Of a DNA stretch of 64,000 nucleotides, positions 48,575 to 60,749 are shown piece after piece. The DNA is taken from contig CM060072.1 in NCBI GenBank assembly GCA_030533445.1, positions 23,181,267-23,245,266 on the forward strand, written 5' to 3'. The position numbers and the translations under genes are program-made. This DNA comes from Cyprinodon diabolis. Lineage: Eukaryota; Chordata; Actinopteri; Cyprinodontiformes; Cyprinodontidae. The notes below the pieces were generated by a model. It did not search any database. It was not told the origin of the DNA and worked only from the letters and a program-made list of their open reading frames with translations. Every line of letters starts with the position of its first letter. Within the stretch, counting starts at the first letter, position 1.

Positions 48575-51568
48575 GCTTGTTTCTTTGGTAAAAATATAAC
48601 AACAACTTTGAATTAAGAGTATTTATCCAAGGCTCCCATTTAATTTTTTTTACTAAATTCCATTTATTAATATCCTAAAATGTCCAACAGAATAAATGGA
48701 ACTCAAGAATTGTACATATATACAATTTATGTAGACAAATATAAATATTTGATGTTGATTATTATCCTGAAACCTCTAATTATGATGAGTCCCCGAACCA
48801 TATTCACTTTTAATGGGGAGGACAATATCTGTTAGGGACTCTTTAAAATGGGAAAAACAGTAGAACGGCAAAGACAACCTGGACAAGAAAAGGTCAGTGC
48901 AGGAATTTATCTTAATAGTGTGATGTATAATAAAAAACTAAACTTTTTTGGGCTTCGAGTATAATGCTATTCCTTCACCAAAATCATGCCCAAGTGGTAT
49001 CTTAAACACATCTTTTACATGACAGAGAGAGGGGGGGAGATTTGAAATAATATTTGAAGCCTCTCTTCTGAAGACAAAAAAATTGATTTTTTTATTACTG
49101 CATTAAAATAAAGTTAAGAAGGGCAGGTTCAACCCTTATATCCACTGCTGTTTCTTTCAATAAAACTTTTTTCATTGTTTAAGGACTGAGAATATCAACT
49201 GGTGAACATCATCCAGTCAGTTTCCTTTCAATCTGACCTCAAAGCTGCTGCTGCTCAGTCAGTACACCATATAATCTCAATTCTCTTCCTCATTATGTGC
49301 CATGGAGGGAAAGATACCTACTGCAGGGAGCTGGGTATAACAAACACACTTGGTGCAGATGGAGCCTTGCTTTGAAAATAACAACAGCCAGCCCTGGAAA
49401 AGGCATCTCCTTGATTGTAGCTGATGTATCCCCACAATTCTACAGCAATTAAACCTTTAAACTCAATCACCCACACCTTGGGCAATGATACATCCCCTAC
49501 AGTGTTGTTTTGCTGATAACATCCTTGAGGGTCTTAATCTTAAGGCACCTTAAAACCAACATCTGTTTTGTTTTGTATTGTGCTGTTTTTTTTTTTTTTT
49601 GTTTTTTTACTTTTTTACCCCTAAAAGCAGCAAAAATTCTGACTGATCTGGACAAAAAAAACCGCCAACATCTTTATTGTTCACATGAGTTGAGTCCACA
49701 CTCCAAAAGCTCAGCAACATCTCTCCAACTATAGCTTCTCCATTGTAATAACATGACTGCTTTAGGATCTAGTTCTTATTGAAGGTACCTCTGACTATAG
49801 ACTGTCTGAGGCAGGTGCATCCAGCATTCATGTCCTATGCCTTTAGTGTGTTTATTGATGACGAAAAATACATAAACACTGGGCAAAATGCTGTGCAGAA
49901 CCAACCTAACAATTTAGAACCTAGTCTCCAGGTTAACACTTTTCTGACAAAGGGTGGCGTTGACCTGCCTTTGACGTGACATGTATAAAAACTATACAAT
50001 TGTTGTTCAGGGCACATCTGATGGATAGTCATAACCCAGTTTTTAATGCTACCTTGAGCAACTACCCAAATGCCCCTAATCAAAAATCAATACATGTTCT
50101 AACAGTTTTGCCATGATGTTACATAACGTTAACATTTTAAGTTTTTTCAGTGTATTTTGTTTGGGGTTTTTTTTTGCAATTCAAGCTAAGTTTTTTAAGG
50201 AGATTCAAAAATGTTTGACCCATATTTTGACACACATTTTTACATATAATGCTATTATATAAGGTATATGCCTTAGACGCTCTGTCATCAAACTGACTGA
50301 TACTGAGTTATTCCAGAGTTGGTCCAATTCCTTTGGCCTTATCAATTTCTTTTGATGATATGTGCTGACATAAAATAGTACTGACTAGTTATTTGGACCA
50401 ATTCAATTTCTTACCTTCACAGTTTTACTTAAATTATTTGAAAATAGAGATGGGTAAAGTTTAACTTTAACCAAGAATTACGTTTTTATCTGCTACATCA
50501 GGGTCCAAAACCTGCAGCTCCAGAGCTGGAAGAGGCTCTTTGGTTAACTTAATATATTGAGAGATTAAATATTTTTGGCTTGTTTTTTTTTTTCTTTGTT
50601 TATTTCTGTATTTTGCTCTGTGTACTATGAAAAAAAAACTGTGGCCCCATCCTGTTCCTCATTGTAAATTAGGTCTAAAACCTACAGAATGTATACTCTG
50701 TAGGTGGACAACTATTTCTACCTAAAAATGAAAAACGCTAAACTGTCACAAATAACTTAATTAATGGTAGCGAACCCAAAGGCAATACTTGAACAAATAA
50801 ATATTTCTTTTAAATATTAAGTTGTTGCTTCTATTCAAACCTGGCTTTTCAGAAAGTAATTTCTAAACTGGTTTCATTATGCTCAATATAAGTAAAGTTT
50901 ATTTGAAGACGGTGAAATTTATTTTCTAAGCTGTGTTCTAGTTTTAATCTAATGCAAAGTATCTGGGCTTCTTTTGTTTTTTCAAATCCCTTTAAATCTT
51001 TTTGGCTTAATTAAAGTCTTGGCATCATTCTGTCTCAGTATTTCAATACTGTCACAAAAAAAGTTGCTTTAGGTTGATGGTTTACTGGCACTGTTGTTTG
51101 TTTGTAATTGAGGTCAGAGGTAAAATAAAGAACCTTATTGACAGCAATGAGCCTCTTCTTTTGAAGACTGAAGTGTGTCTTTACTCAAAGGCTAAATCCT
51201 ATGAGTTAGGACAGCATTTCATTTCTCTTTTAAGTATTTCTACATTGAATCAATTGATTATTGCTTCATTCTCTCCAAAACCACTTCTGATGTGTACTTA
51301 GAATCACAGTCGTCAAGTTTCAACCATATGGCAATTCATTTTGAGCAAAGTTATAGAAAAGAGTTAGTTCTCCTCCTTTCATATAAACAGACCCTCAGCA
51401 TGATGCTTCCATCAATAAGTTGACTACAGATAAAGTGTCTGTAGGTTTTTAAAGCCTCACATTGACTTCTCCTATCCAACTTCATTTAAATGTTGGTAAA
51501 TATTTCTTTGTCACTTCATAATCATAAGACTTTCCTAAAGAGACATCTGACTTGCCCATCCATGTTGG
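47661..51568. other. No gene seen
   Basis: A+T-rich intronic DNA. Apart from the (GAT)n array I recognise nothing; frames are short and unrelated to known families. Confidence 0.4.
48519..48574. repeat. (GAT)n microsatellite
   Basis: About 18 uninterrupted GAT/TGA units over 56 bp. Confidence 0.95.
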
Positions 51569-52190
51569 CAGAGATGGGAAGTAACAAAGTACAAATACTT
51601 CGTTACTGTACTCAAGTAGATTTTTCTGATATTTTTACTTTACTTTACTACTTATTTTTATGGCGACTTTTTACTTCTACTCCTTACATTTTTACACAAA
51701 TATCTGTACTTTCTACTCCTTACATTTTAAAAAATTGGCTCGTTACTTTAGTTTTGAATAATTTCAATGGAGTCACCGTTATCATTTTTCATGCCATCAA
51801 TACCAAATTCAATCTAATTGGATGGGAATCTACGTTGCATTTGACGCACCACTACAAGATGAATCAACAGATCCGGCGGTATTCATTCGCTGCAAATCAT
51901 TGCAGCTTGGTGGCGGTGGCGTTAGCATAGTAGTATGGATGACGAGATGATTGAAAATGAAGAGATCTAGTCCTATTGGCAGACATGCATTTAAAATGTA
52001 GGCAACGGCATGAAAAAAGTGGTTTCTACTTTTACTTTTATACTTTAAGTAAATTTACAAGCCTGTACTTTGTTACTTTTACTTGAGTAAAGAAGTTTAA
52101 TCAGTACTTCCACTTTTACCAGAGTATTTTTTAACACAAGTATCTGTACTTTTACTCTAGTACGGAAAGTGAGTACTTTTGCAATAAATG
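51569..52190 (+). mobile_element. hAT MITE, 622 bp, 8-bp target duplication (copy B)
   Basis: Near-identical to copy A at 38728-39356 but in opposite orientation. The left end is CAGAGATGG. The right end is damaged (GCAATAAATG where GCCATCTCTG is expected). Perfect 8-bp duplication CATGTTGG at 51561-51568 and 52191-52198. The 146-codon frame across it is not a gene. Confidence 0.9.
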
Positions 52191-52198
52191 CATGTTGG

Positions 52199-54733
52199 GA
52201 GCTTTGAGTAATTTTTGAAGCAGGAGCTTCTTTCTTCTCTAGTCAGCAAGGTTTTTAGTCCATATTGGTGTCAAAGTGGTTTTATTAAGGAAAGCCACAC
52301 TGGTGTTAAAGCATAATCTGGTTTATGACTGTATCATTCAATCAAATGTTTGAAAACTTGAAAAGGAAACATGGCAGAACCTTGATCATGGCTGTAAAAA
52401 AAAACAACAATTTATCCAAATAATGAGGATCTTAGAGTCTGAAAAAAAAATAAAAAATTGATTTGATCAAAACTGCACACTGTTCTAGTGTTTAAAAGAA
52501 AGATTGAGATAAAACTAAAAAATCCTTATGATGATATATAAACCTCAAACTTGATCAAATACCATTGCTTGTCCCTTTAGAACAAAAGCTACTGTTTCTA
52601 TAAAAGTTTTGCACAATCTGAATCAAATCAAAGGTACCTTAAATTAATCTGAAGATACAAGAGTGATATCTCTTTAACCGTTGCATTCATGAAATGTGCT
52701 TCGACACACATTGAATCTTTGCTTTGCTGAACAAGAAGTCTGCACCAAATGAAACAAGGTAACTCTGCTCATTGACTTAGCACTTCAGGAATGGGTTGCT
52801 AAAAAAAATGTTCAACATTTTCAAAACTGCAATTGTTCTTATGATTATTTTGTTTTGACAGAAGACATTAAAAGTTGCTTTGAGCTGCAATCAATTAGCC
52901 TCCAGACCTTTACAAATCCCAACCAAACCTCTTCTAACTCAAATTCTAAACAAACTTTTTGTTTTTTGAAAACATATGCTAACAATAAAAGGACTAATCT
53001 TTTAGTTGAAACATTGTTTTTTTTAATCAAATTAACTTGTCTTGATCAATGTACATCACTATCCCAGATCTGAACTATATTTCCCTCCTAAGTTTGTGAT
53101 AGAAAAAAAACCCTCTCACCCACTCTATCATATTCAAGCAACACCAGAGACACAGCTTTAGTTGTGTAGTCTGGCTAGGTCTCTTCAGAAATATTGGAAC
53201 ATACCAGAGATGGTTGTTACTTGTAGAACACGATGTGCTTGCTGGAAATTCTTACTGTTCCATCAATGCTGCCACTTGGCACCTTCCCTGGCCAAAATTC
53301 TTGCATTTTTTATTTATTTTGGAAAATGTCCTATATTTATTCAAAGATTAATGATGACTCCCTTCACTTTACCAAAGCATGTCAGATTAGATAAATAATA
53401 ATATTTTTCCACTGGCATATTTAGATTTAAAAGTATTTTCTAAACCAAGAAATTTAGAGGTTTTAATGAAAAAGGGAGAAAGGCACCTTTTAAAAGACAA
53501 TAAAGCATAAAGAGCAACAACTAACAAAAAACCCACATCAACAATTAATTTTTATTAAAAAATGTTAGATTGGAATGTACTATATGCTTCTCAATGAAAT
53601 GCTTTGTTTTAGTCATTAAGGAAATCAATCCCTTTTAGATCAGTATTACATTGGTATTATGTCAAGTCAATAAAGACAGGGCTGGTAAAATAAGGGCATT
53701 GTCTTAAACCTTAATCTGCTAGGAATACAAATAATTTGAGGCAACTATTTCTTTTTGATTGATACCCGATACAATGAAACTAATAAGCAAATCCCACCAG
53801 GGCAGCTGAACTTTATTTCTTCTTAATCAAATTCCCTCCAATTTATCGCAGCGGAGAGCTTCAGAACACTGAATGCTGAAATTAGATCAAAGGTTGCTTT
53901 AACAAAGTTTAATGGTGTCTGCACTTATGTAACCAGGCTATTGCAGCTTCTATATGCTGCTCTTCATAGATAAATTCTGATTTAGAGTGGAAATATACTT
54001 GATAAAAGTTAGATTAAAGGAATAATCTAGTCTAAAGTTTTTAAATGACAAAAAACATGAAGTTTGGAGTAAAAGAATACCTCTGAAACGTTTAAGGACA
54101 TAACATGATGATAATGTCACGCTGCAGATAGCTCTAGATTTGTATATAGATGCATATGTGTCAGAAGGACTTAGACTTCCAAACGCTTTAGGTATTAAAG
54201 CATTAAAGCTGTGTGTGAAACTAAAAATAGCCTAGGAACCAATTTGCTGAGGACAGCGTGATTGTCTACACGTGACAGGCTACCGGCAACACGCCGCTGT
54301 CCCTGGTGCTGAAACTGCATCCGGTCCGTTATGTGGAGGTTTTCATCCTATATTTTAAAGAAAATGCAACAGAGAGGCACCTGAGTTTGAACCCTGGAGA
54401 TATCGAGGTTAAATAAAACTGGCTCAACTGGTTAAATAATTATGCAGACTGCTGTAGAACTCATAAAACTGTAATTCCACCTAAGCAGTGCGAGGCGCAT
54501 GCAGGGCTAATTCAGTTTACAGAATAGGAGAGAGAAAGAGAGTTTGATTGATCATGTGGGCTATGGAAGCCTGCGATAGTTGTGGCAAAATGCTGCATAT
54601 ACGCCCCTTTGGCACCGATCTGGTGACCAGTGACTCTAAGCCCTGCTGAGGCCACGCAGTCAGCCTGCACCGGGTGTATACCTGTTAACACACTGCCCAT
54701 TCTTCCGGGTTCTGGACCTCATTGAGGCAACAT
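52199..54733. other. No gene seen; start of nrg2 intron 1
   Basis: Mostly A+T-rich, becoming GC-richer from about 54230 towards the exon, as is common near CpG-island promoters. No further exon seen. Confidence 0.45.
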
Positions 54734-54744
54734 GAACTTACCGC
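54734..54744 (-). other. 5' splice site of nrg2 exon 1
   Basis: On the minus strand the exon ends GACTGCG and the intron begins GTAAGTTC at 54741. This is a near-consensus donor. It falls exactly where the match to NRG2 stops; the frame then runs into non-homologous residues and a stop at 54721-54719. Intron phase is 1, as expected before the Ig-domain exon. Confidence 0.88.
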
Positions 54745-55153
54745 AGTCCTCACACAAGATCCTCCCAACATCCTTCTTTAGGTTCTTCCCACTCGTGTCA
54801 AGGGGCGCGAACGATGCCTTGAAAACCAAGGGCTCGTCTGTGGGGTCCATGAAAAAAATGTACTTGTGGTTCTTCTTTACTTTGGCGCACTGAGCATCAG
54901 ATCCGAACTCCCCCACAGTGACTAGCTGCTCTCGCACCAGACCGCCGCTGTTCAGGGGCCAGACCTCCAGCACTTTGACACTCACACGGTACGGATCCAC
55001 GGACGTGTTCCCCGCAGGCGTCGACTGCACCTTGCCCTCGATCACCACAGCGGACCTGTAAGCCTGGTCCTGTAGGGAATTCAGACTCGGGGAGTAGCAG
55101 GCGAATGAGACCCCGATGAGCAGCATGGATAGATGCACCGGATCAAGCCACAT
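54742..55153 (-). CDS. nrg2: Neuregulin-2, first coding exon (partial gene)
   Basis: Neuregulin-2 is an EGF-family growth factor made as a membrane-anchored precursor; its EGF domain activates ErbB3/ErbB4 receptors. This exon encodes 137 residues plus one base, the part before the Ig-like domain. Visible features: a hydrophobic stretch at residues 8-20, then ACYSPSLNSLQDQAY (19-32), which closely matches vertebrate NRG2. An N-glycosylation sequon NTS lies at 49-51. The conserved blocks KYIFFMDPT (97-105) and FAPLDTSGKNLKKDVG (115-130) are followed by ILCEDC (132-137). The exon ends in phase 1 at a GTAAGT donor. The ATG at 55153 is the first in-frame ATG after the TGA at 55345-55343 and has G at -3. 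Mammalian NRG2 carries a longer N-terminal leader; the frame stays open upstream here but has no ATG. Family certain; which teleost paralog (nrg2a or nrg2b) is not resolved. The Ig, EGF and transmembrane exons lie outside the window. Confidence 0.93.
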
Positions 55154-55305
55154 GCCGCCTGCTTTGGCTCGGTGGGGGCTGGTCGCGTTGCGGCAGGGCA
55201 CTCTGGGCTGCAGGGCGATGGCGGTGGACCTGGGTTGAAGGAAGAGAAAGCGAGTAGGCTCCAGCAGTAGCACGGCAGCGCGGCGGACCTTGCATAAGTG
55301 TCCAT
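55081..55305 (-). other. Upstream ORF 2 overlapping the nrg2 start
   Basis: A second ATG at 55305-55303, five bases inside ORF 1, has a strong context (G at -3 and G at +4). It opens a 74-codon frame ending at TGA 55083-55081, 72 bases past the nrg2 ATG and in a third frame. Part of the length is a by-product of the GC-rich coding sequence. The two overlapping starts would be expected to lower initiation at the nrg2 ATG. Confidence 0.45.
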
Positions 55306-55310
55306 GCCAT
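55143..55310 (-). other. Upstream ORF 1 overlapping the nrg2 start
   Basis: ATG at 55310-55308 opens a 55-codon frame that ends at TGA 55145-55143. It is out of frame with nrg2 and overlaps the nrg2 ATG by 11 bases. Its context is weak at -3 (C) but has G at +4. It matters only if transcripts start upstream of 55310. The peptide resembles nothing I know, so a translational control role is likelier than a product. Confidence 0.45.
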
Positions 55311-56200
55311 CGGGATCCGCTGCTTTTTCCCCCAAATGCTTTTCAGCGGGTAAACAGCAGCTTTTGCAACGGGGATGACGCTGGCTTTTAAATCCAGTCA
55401 CTGCTTCCCGCTAATAATAAGGCATTGTAAATGTTTTTTTTAGTTTTTTCTTAAAGGAAGGAATCGTAGACCTCCTCCCCTTCGTCTCTATTCTACCATA
55501 AGACGACGCAAATTTATCTTTGCCCCCAAAAATTGCAGTGGAAAGGTGCCGCTGTTATGGTTCTCCCTATCATCTGCATCGGAGGGAAGAGACGTAAAAT
55601 GCTGCAGTGAAGCACAAGTTGGAGGAGCCTGATCGCAAAACCAAAAGACCCGTTTCATTCCAGGGAAAAGAGAATATAGTGATGAGAAAGCAGAAATAAA
55701 AAAAAATAAATGAAAGGAATTATTTCTGCACGCTGCAGCGTTAATACGCCGCCCTCCACCGCGGCTCTCTCTCCGCCTCCCCTACCAGCCGCTGACGGAG
55801 AGAAAATAAGACCGATCGCCGAGGGGCTCCAAAAGAAATAATAATGATTTTTTAAAAAGGGTCTCTCTCCCCCCTTTTAATACAGCGCGTCAGTCACTCC
55901 ATGGTGTTTCATCGGCGGGGATCTCTTGCTGTAATGAAACAAATGAAAATCGTAAATCCATGTCTCTCCCTCTCTCCTTACGAACGCATCCTACTGTAGC
56001 CAAGGCATTTCACCACTTCCAAAATAAATAAATAAATTGATAAATTGAATAAAATAGGAGGGGAGGAAAAATAACAATGAAGCTGCATATGTAAGTCCAG
56101 GAAGTCGGTCGATGACTAACGCTGCGAAAGCGTTTCGGAGTCTTCATGAGACTTTTCCGTCTCATCCCATTAAGTCATGCCCTGCATTCAGGTCACATTG
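55154..56200 (-). promoter_or_regulatory. nrg2: nrg2 5'UTR and CpG-rich promoter region
   Basis: Base composition changes sharply here from the A+T-rich surroundings to GC- and CpG-rich DNA, densest at about 55154-55400 and 55730-55830. It lies directly upstream of the nrg2 start, with no other gene in the segment. A TATTAAAAG-like box on the minus strand (plus 55874-55882) would place a start site near 55845 and a 5'UTR of roughly 0.7 kb. That site is speculative; such GC-rich promoters often use several starts. Confidence 0.55.
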
Positions 56201-56662
56201 GCCGCTCTGCTTTAGAAAAAACAAAACAAAAACAAAAAAAACTCAGGTTGAGGATCCTGAATTTTATCCACACCATTAATTCAGCAAAACTACTAAAAGT
56301 CAACAGCTCAAAATAAATAAATAAGAACAGTGAAAGTTTTAGAAAAAATTAAATAAAATACACCACATTGTATTAAAACTCTTTTTTCATATGTTGAATG
56401 CAGTTTAATGGGTGTGAAGTAACTTTTTTTAACTAAACTATTTTAAAAGCAACATCAAATATGATTTTATTTGTCGGCTATGTTTGATAGATTTTATTGA
56501 TAACTAACTCGGGGTTTGGAGGAAAAGGTTCGTGTGCGAAATACACTGCAGCTGCAGGATGTGTCAGCATTCACAAAGAGCGACATCTGCCGACCGCAGT
56601 GGTCATTCAAGAAAGAGGATCTACTTATGGAGGAGGTAGCTGATATAGACTTCTTCTTAAAA
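56201..56662. other. No gene seen; upstream flank of nrg2
   Basis: A+T-rich; a 63-codon plus frame at 56516-56707 runs into the following hAT element and is not supported. Confidence 0.4.
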
Positions 56663-57362
56663 CAGAGGCGTAGCCAGAAAATCCTAATAGGGGTGGCCAG
56701 TCAATAACCAATCAATTTAGAGGTGTCCGAAAGGCGCCAAAACCTCAGGGTCAACCTACGCTGTTCCGACAGAAACAAGCGCAACATCAGTGTTTTCTAA
56801 TTAAAAACTACCTATACATTCCTGCAGCCTTTACAAATAAGTAGGTGGATATATTTAAAGATCTATGCTGTGCACATAAAAGGTATAGTGGACACAATTC
56901 TTTCAGGTTTGAGTTCTGGGGCAAACATATTTTACATTGTAATTACCTTTTATCAATAATCATTCTGCAAAAAAAGAAGATATTTAAATCTACTAATATC
57001 CACTTTAAATGATTTTTTAAAGTTATTATTAAAGTAGTTATTTATTTATTTATTTATTCACTGAAGACTCCTTGATGACTTGCAGAGGCACATAATTTTA
57101 TCTTTACCCCAAATAATTCAAAATTTAGTTTCGAAAAGAGCAGGAATTCTGCATCTATCATCTTTAATGTTTGTTTATTGATGTGCATAATTAACCACAG
57201 TGTTTCTGTTGCATGTATTTGTTGATATATGAAAAATTTAAATGCTTAATATGTTTTTCTGCTGCCACCGTCTGTATTAGATGGAAAAAAGGGTATGGGT
57301 GGCCAATGATTGGCTAAGGGTGGCCATGGCTATCCCTGGCCCCCCATCTAGCTCCACTCCTG
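56663..57362. mobile_element. hAT-type nonautonomous element, 700 bp
   Basis: Left end CAGAGGCGTAGCCAGAA, right end reading inward CAGGAGTGGAGCTAG. Subterminal GGGGTGGCCAGTC and GGTGGCCATGGC repeats face each other. Flanks TCTTAAAA (56655-56662) and TCTTTAAA (57363-57370) are 7 of 8 identical, a hAT-size duplication. No coding sequence. Confidence 0.8.
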
Positions 57363-58110
57363 TCTTTAAAGAAATGAAATGGTCGAAAATTTTGATGGAT
57401 TACACATCGATGTTAATTTCAAAAGCTAATATGTGTCTTATAATGGATCAAAGTTAATTCTGTTTCACAGAAAATTTGTATAGGTAATTAGAGTAAACAA
57501 AATAATTTCTCCTCAAAGAAATATTAAGTCATGGTCTAGATATCCATGGAGACTTGTCAGTTGTCCAATAGAGTCAAAAGGGTGAGTCACATGTTCAGGC
57601 ATGTGAAGTAAAAGATTAGAAGAAGGAAAAAGAGTGATAAAGAAAGGCATGCCAGCAGAGGAAAATTGCAGCATTGAAATGATTGTAAAGAAAAGTCCTG
57701 ACATGGAGGATGTGGGGTACTACTGCTGCATTTCTGAGTCAAAATCACTTAATTAAAAATAAGTTTGCTAAGGTGCTCTGGGAAATTCCTGCAGCTCCTT
57801 CAATGTCACTGTCAGTCTCTTGCCATGACCAGTGTCACACTTGAGTTTTCCTCACTCTAAGTTTGTATTTTAGGAGCTATGTCATTTGCGAGATGCCAAT
57901 CATTTAATTAAATTTTTTTTCATATTTACAGTACACAGAGAACTTAGACATTGTATTCAGATTACACATAAATAGATTTGTTAATGCCGCTGGGGTGAAA
58001 GAAATTACATTAGGGTTAGAATTGTGATTCACTCAATGATAACAGCCTACTGAGTCTACTGGCACAATCTGAAGGCATTCAAGGGGCCTCATAGCTGCTA
58101 ATAACAGCCA
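57363..58110. other. No gene seen
   Basis: A+T-rich flank. Confidence 0.4.
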
Positions 58111-58530
58111 TTTTGTCTTACTTTCTGTTTTACTTTGATCTGTGTGTTTTTTTGGTTTATTTCCTACTTTGTGTTTCTGGATTTATTTTAGTTCTCACCT
58201 TTTTCTGTTGTTGTCCTCTGTTGCCCTCTTGTGTGTGTTCCTTTCCCCTTGGCTCCCTCGTTGTCTCCACTCACACCTGCTCCTTATCACCTCGTTAACC
58301 CTGCCTTTGTCTCAGTCAGCTATATATACACTCCCTTCGCTGTCACTCCTTGTTGGATCCTCTGTTTCTGCTGGTTCTGTTGTCCCTGGTTCTGTCATTG
58401 CTGGTTCCCTGTCGCTGTTGCTGATTGTTTTCCCCTGATGTCTCCATGGTTCTGGTTTGTGTTACATTTTAAGTTGGATTTTGGATTCCTGTCTTTGTTA
58501 CTGTTTTCACCGATTAGTTAATGAATAAAA
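58111..58530 (+). mobile_element. LTR-like repeat, second copy
   Basis: It matches the repeat at 31785-32271 over most of its length: CTCACACCTGCTCC, CACCTCGTTA, TATATATACACTCCC as a TATA-like box, TGATGTCTCCATGGTTCTGG, TTTTAAGTTGGATTTTGGAT. The 3' end is truncated after GTTAATGAATAAA, and the 5' start is degraded. Frames of 60-98 codons inside are not genes. Confidence 0.6.
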
Positions 58531-60749
58531 AAATTGGGATGATAATATCCGAAGCGCGGCTGCAAACAGCCACTTCATATTTACTGTGTAAGAGGGCTTA
58601 ATCAACATGAGGAGGGACCTATGAAATGATGAACAGGTTGTATATTTTAGAACATTTTTAGACTTCATTTTACCTGCTGCCATAGGAGTTCACCTACAGT
58701 AACTAGATACATTGATCTACTACCGTTCAAGAAATAATCCCTTAATATCATCACGGTCACAACATACTATGGCAAGCTATTTTGATATGTATTAGTCTTA
58801 CTGAATATGTATTCCTGATATCTGTCTATCTTTGTCTAAATGACCATTTATAACAAAATGATATTTTCCACATCTAGAATAAACATTCTGGATGTTTGGA
58901 AATTAATTTCAGATCTCCATATTCCTTATATGACTGGTCAGCATTTGTATTATTTTGACAATGAAGAAATATATTTCAGATATCATAAATACATATTCAG
59001 TGAAGCTGATAAATATCAAAACATTTCTAGACATATAAATCTTAATTCTTGATAGAATAATTTAGTTTTTTTTACTTCCTAAAATTCAGTTTCTGCTACA
59101 AAAATGTTATTTAGAAAGTATATTATTATAGTTCATCAAGAAGAATCTTATTTTAGTAATCTGCAAATGGAACAACAAAGTGTTTTTAATAAATGTAAAT
59201 TTGGCTTGCCATAGCCCTCTTCATATAAACCTATGCATTAACCCGAGTAACAATCTTCTCCTTCGCCATCTTCCTCCCCTCCCTCGCAGCTGTAGTGCTG
59301 TTTCTGTCTTTTAAACACATTCTCCTTTTTGTTCTGCATTTAAACCTCTAGTTCCAGTGGGGTGAAATAGGCACTTCATGTTTCCTGTTGTCATGGTGAC
59401 TCATTGAATCGGTGCTTCACTGATAATGGCTTTTCATACTTGTTAGGCACGTGCTAAACTCTGAATGGTTGTACTTGGAGTTGATTGAATTAATTCATAG
59501 CAACCGTTGAGAAACCGAAAACTCAGAGTTCCCGACATTAGGCTAGATCAATTTAGAGTTGCACATTTGAACCTGAGTTTGTTTAACCTAAGTAGTGAAA
59601 TGGACCCCGTGTGTGAGAGGTAGAACATTGAAAACCAAAATAAAACATTTCAGATGAAAATGTCATAAGAAAAATATAGTATATTTCTATAAATGGGACT
59701 ACATTGGCTAACTGTAGGCATGCCGACCAGTGAGCCAATTAGAGGCAAAGAAGGGCGGTTCATGCTGAGGTTAATAATGCTCACATATTAAATAACATTT
59801 ACAAGTGTACTTTAAATGATTTACCTTTAGGATTAGCAAATATATATTCGGTAATATGAAGTGAGTTAGTCAAACAACGCTTTAATTTCCTAATTACAAA
59901 ATGTCCTCATAATTAACATTAGCCAGCAGTTCAGCTAATGTTAGCAATGCAATCGGTAAAGAGAAGGATGCCTCTTTGCCGTCAGCCAAAAAGGTCGGTA
60001 CAACTTTGGATGAAGAAGTCAACTGTGCTAGGTGGGCGTGGGCCATTTTTATTGTTGGACCTCGTAAATTATGTTAATGACATGTCTGGGCTCGACAGTA
60101 CTGGGTTAGGAGAATTTATCACTCTTGATGTGTAATAAATGCATTTTTTATAAAAAATATTGTTATGTTAAATATTTTTTATTGAATAATTTAAATGATT
60201 AATATATATATATATATATATTTTGTTACACTAAAATAGTCTTTATTTCAATTTTAAAATTTTATCAACTTTTGAGTTTATCCAATTGTTTTTGATGGAT
60301 TTTATTTTTAAATCTAAGCTGAAAAAGGAACAAAAAGGTCAAATTTAATCTAGATTTTTTTATTCAAATAAATGTTTAAAAAAATTACACCTTATGCCTC
60401 ATCTGTATTTTATATTCATGCAGACTGACTGTGTGACCGGTAATACCAACAAAATGCTCCTGATTAAGTTAGTTCATTTTATTAGTGGCCCACACTAACT
60501 GTTGTTCAATCAGCTGTTCAAAGAGACGGTTTACAAAAGAAACTACTGACTTGCTAAGTGAGAGAATAAGTGTCATCCATGTGGATGGACTCAGGAATAA
60601 GGAATAGTTCCCTCAAAATCCATAATTGTCTCTCATTAGTCTGTGGACCAGCATTTAGTTATTTCATAATCCTTCCTCTCTGAGATCAAAAACAGAAATC
60701 TGATGACACTGACAAAATACTACAAAGGTATTTTTGGGTAAACTACATA
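58531..60749. other. No gene seen
   Basis: A+T-rich. Positions 59500-59600 and 59690-60110 have a repeat-like look (for example AACTCAGAGTTCCCGACATT), but I cannot assign them. A short (TA)n run is at 60204-60222. Confidence 0.35.

Noticed and set aside
51490..51930. 146-codon plus frame, with a similar 139-codon frame at 38995-39414 on the minus strand
   Set aside because: Both lie inside copies A and B of one hAT MITE. The likeness is nucleotide conservation of the repeat, and no protein domain is visible.
55081..55401. 106-codon minus frame over the nrg2 start as a gene
   Set aside because: It is an out-of-frame reading of the GC-rich nrg2 5' end. Only its internal ATG at 55305 is kept, as an upstream ORF.
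59938..60135. 65-codon plus frame
   Set aside because: No recognised family; it looks like part of an unassigned repeat. Not supportable as a gene.
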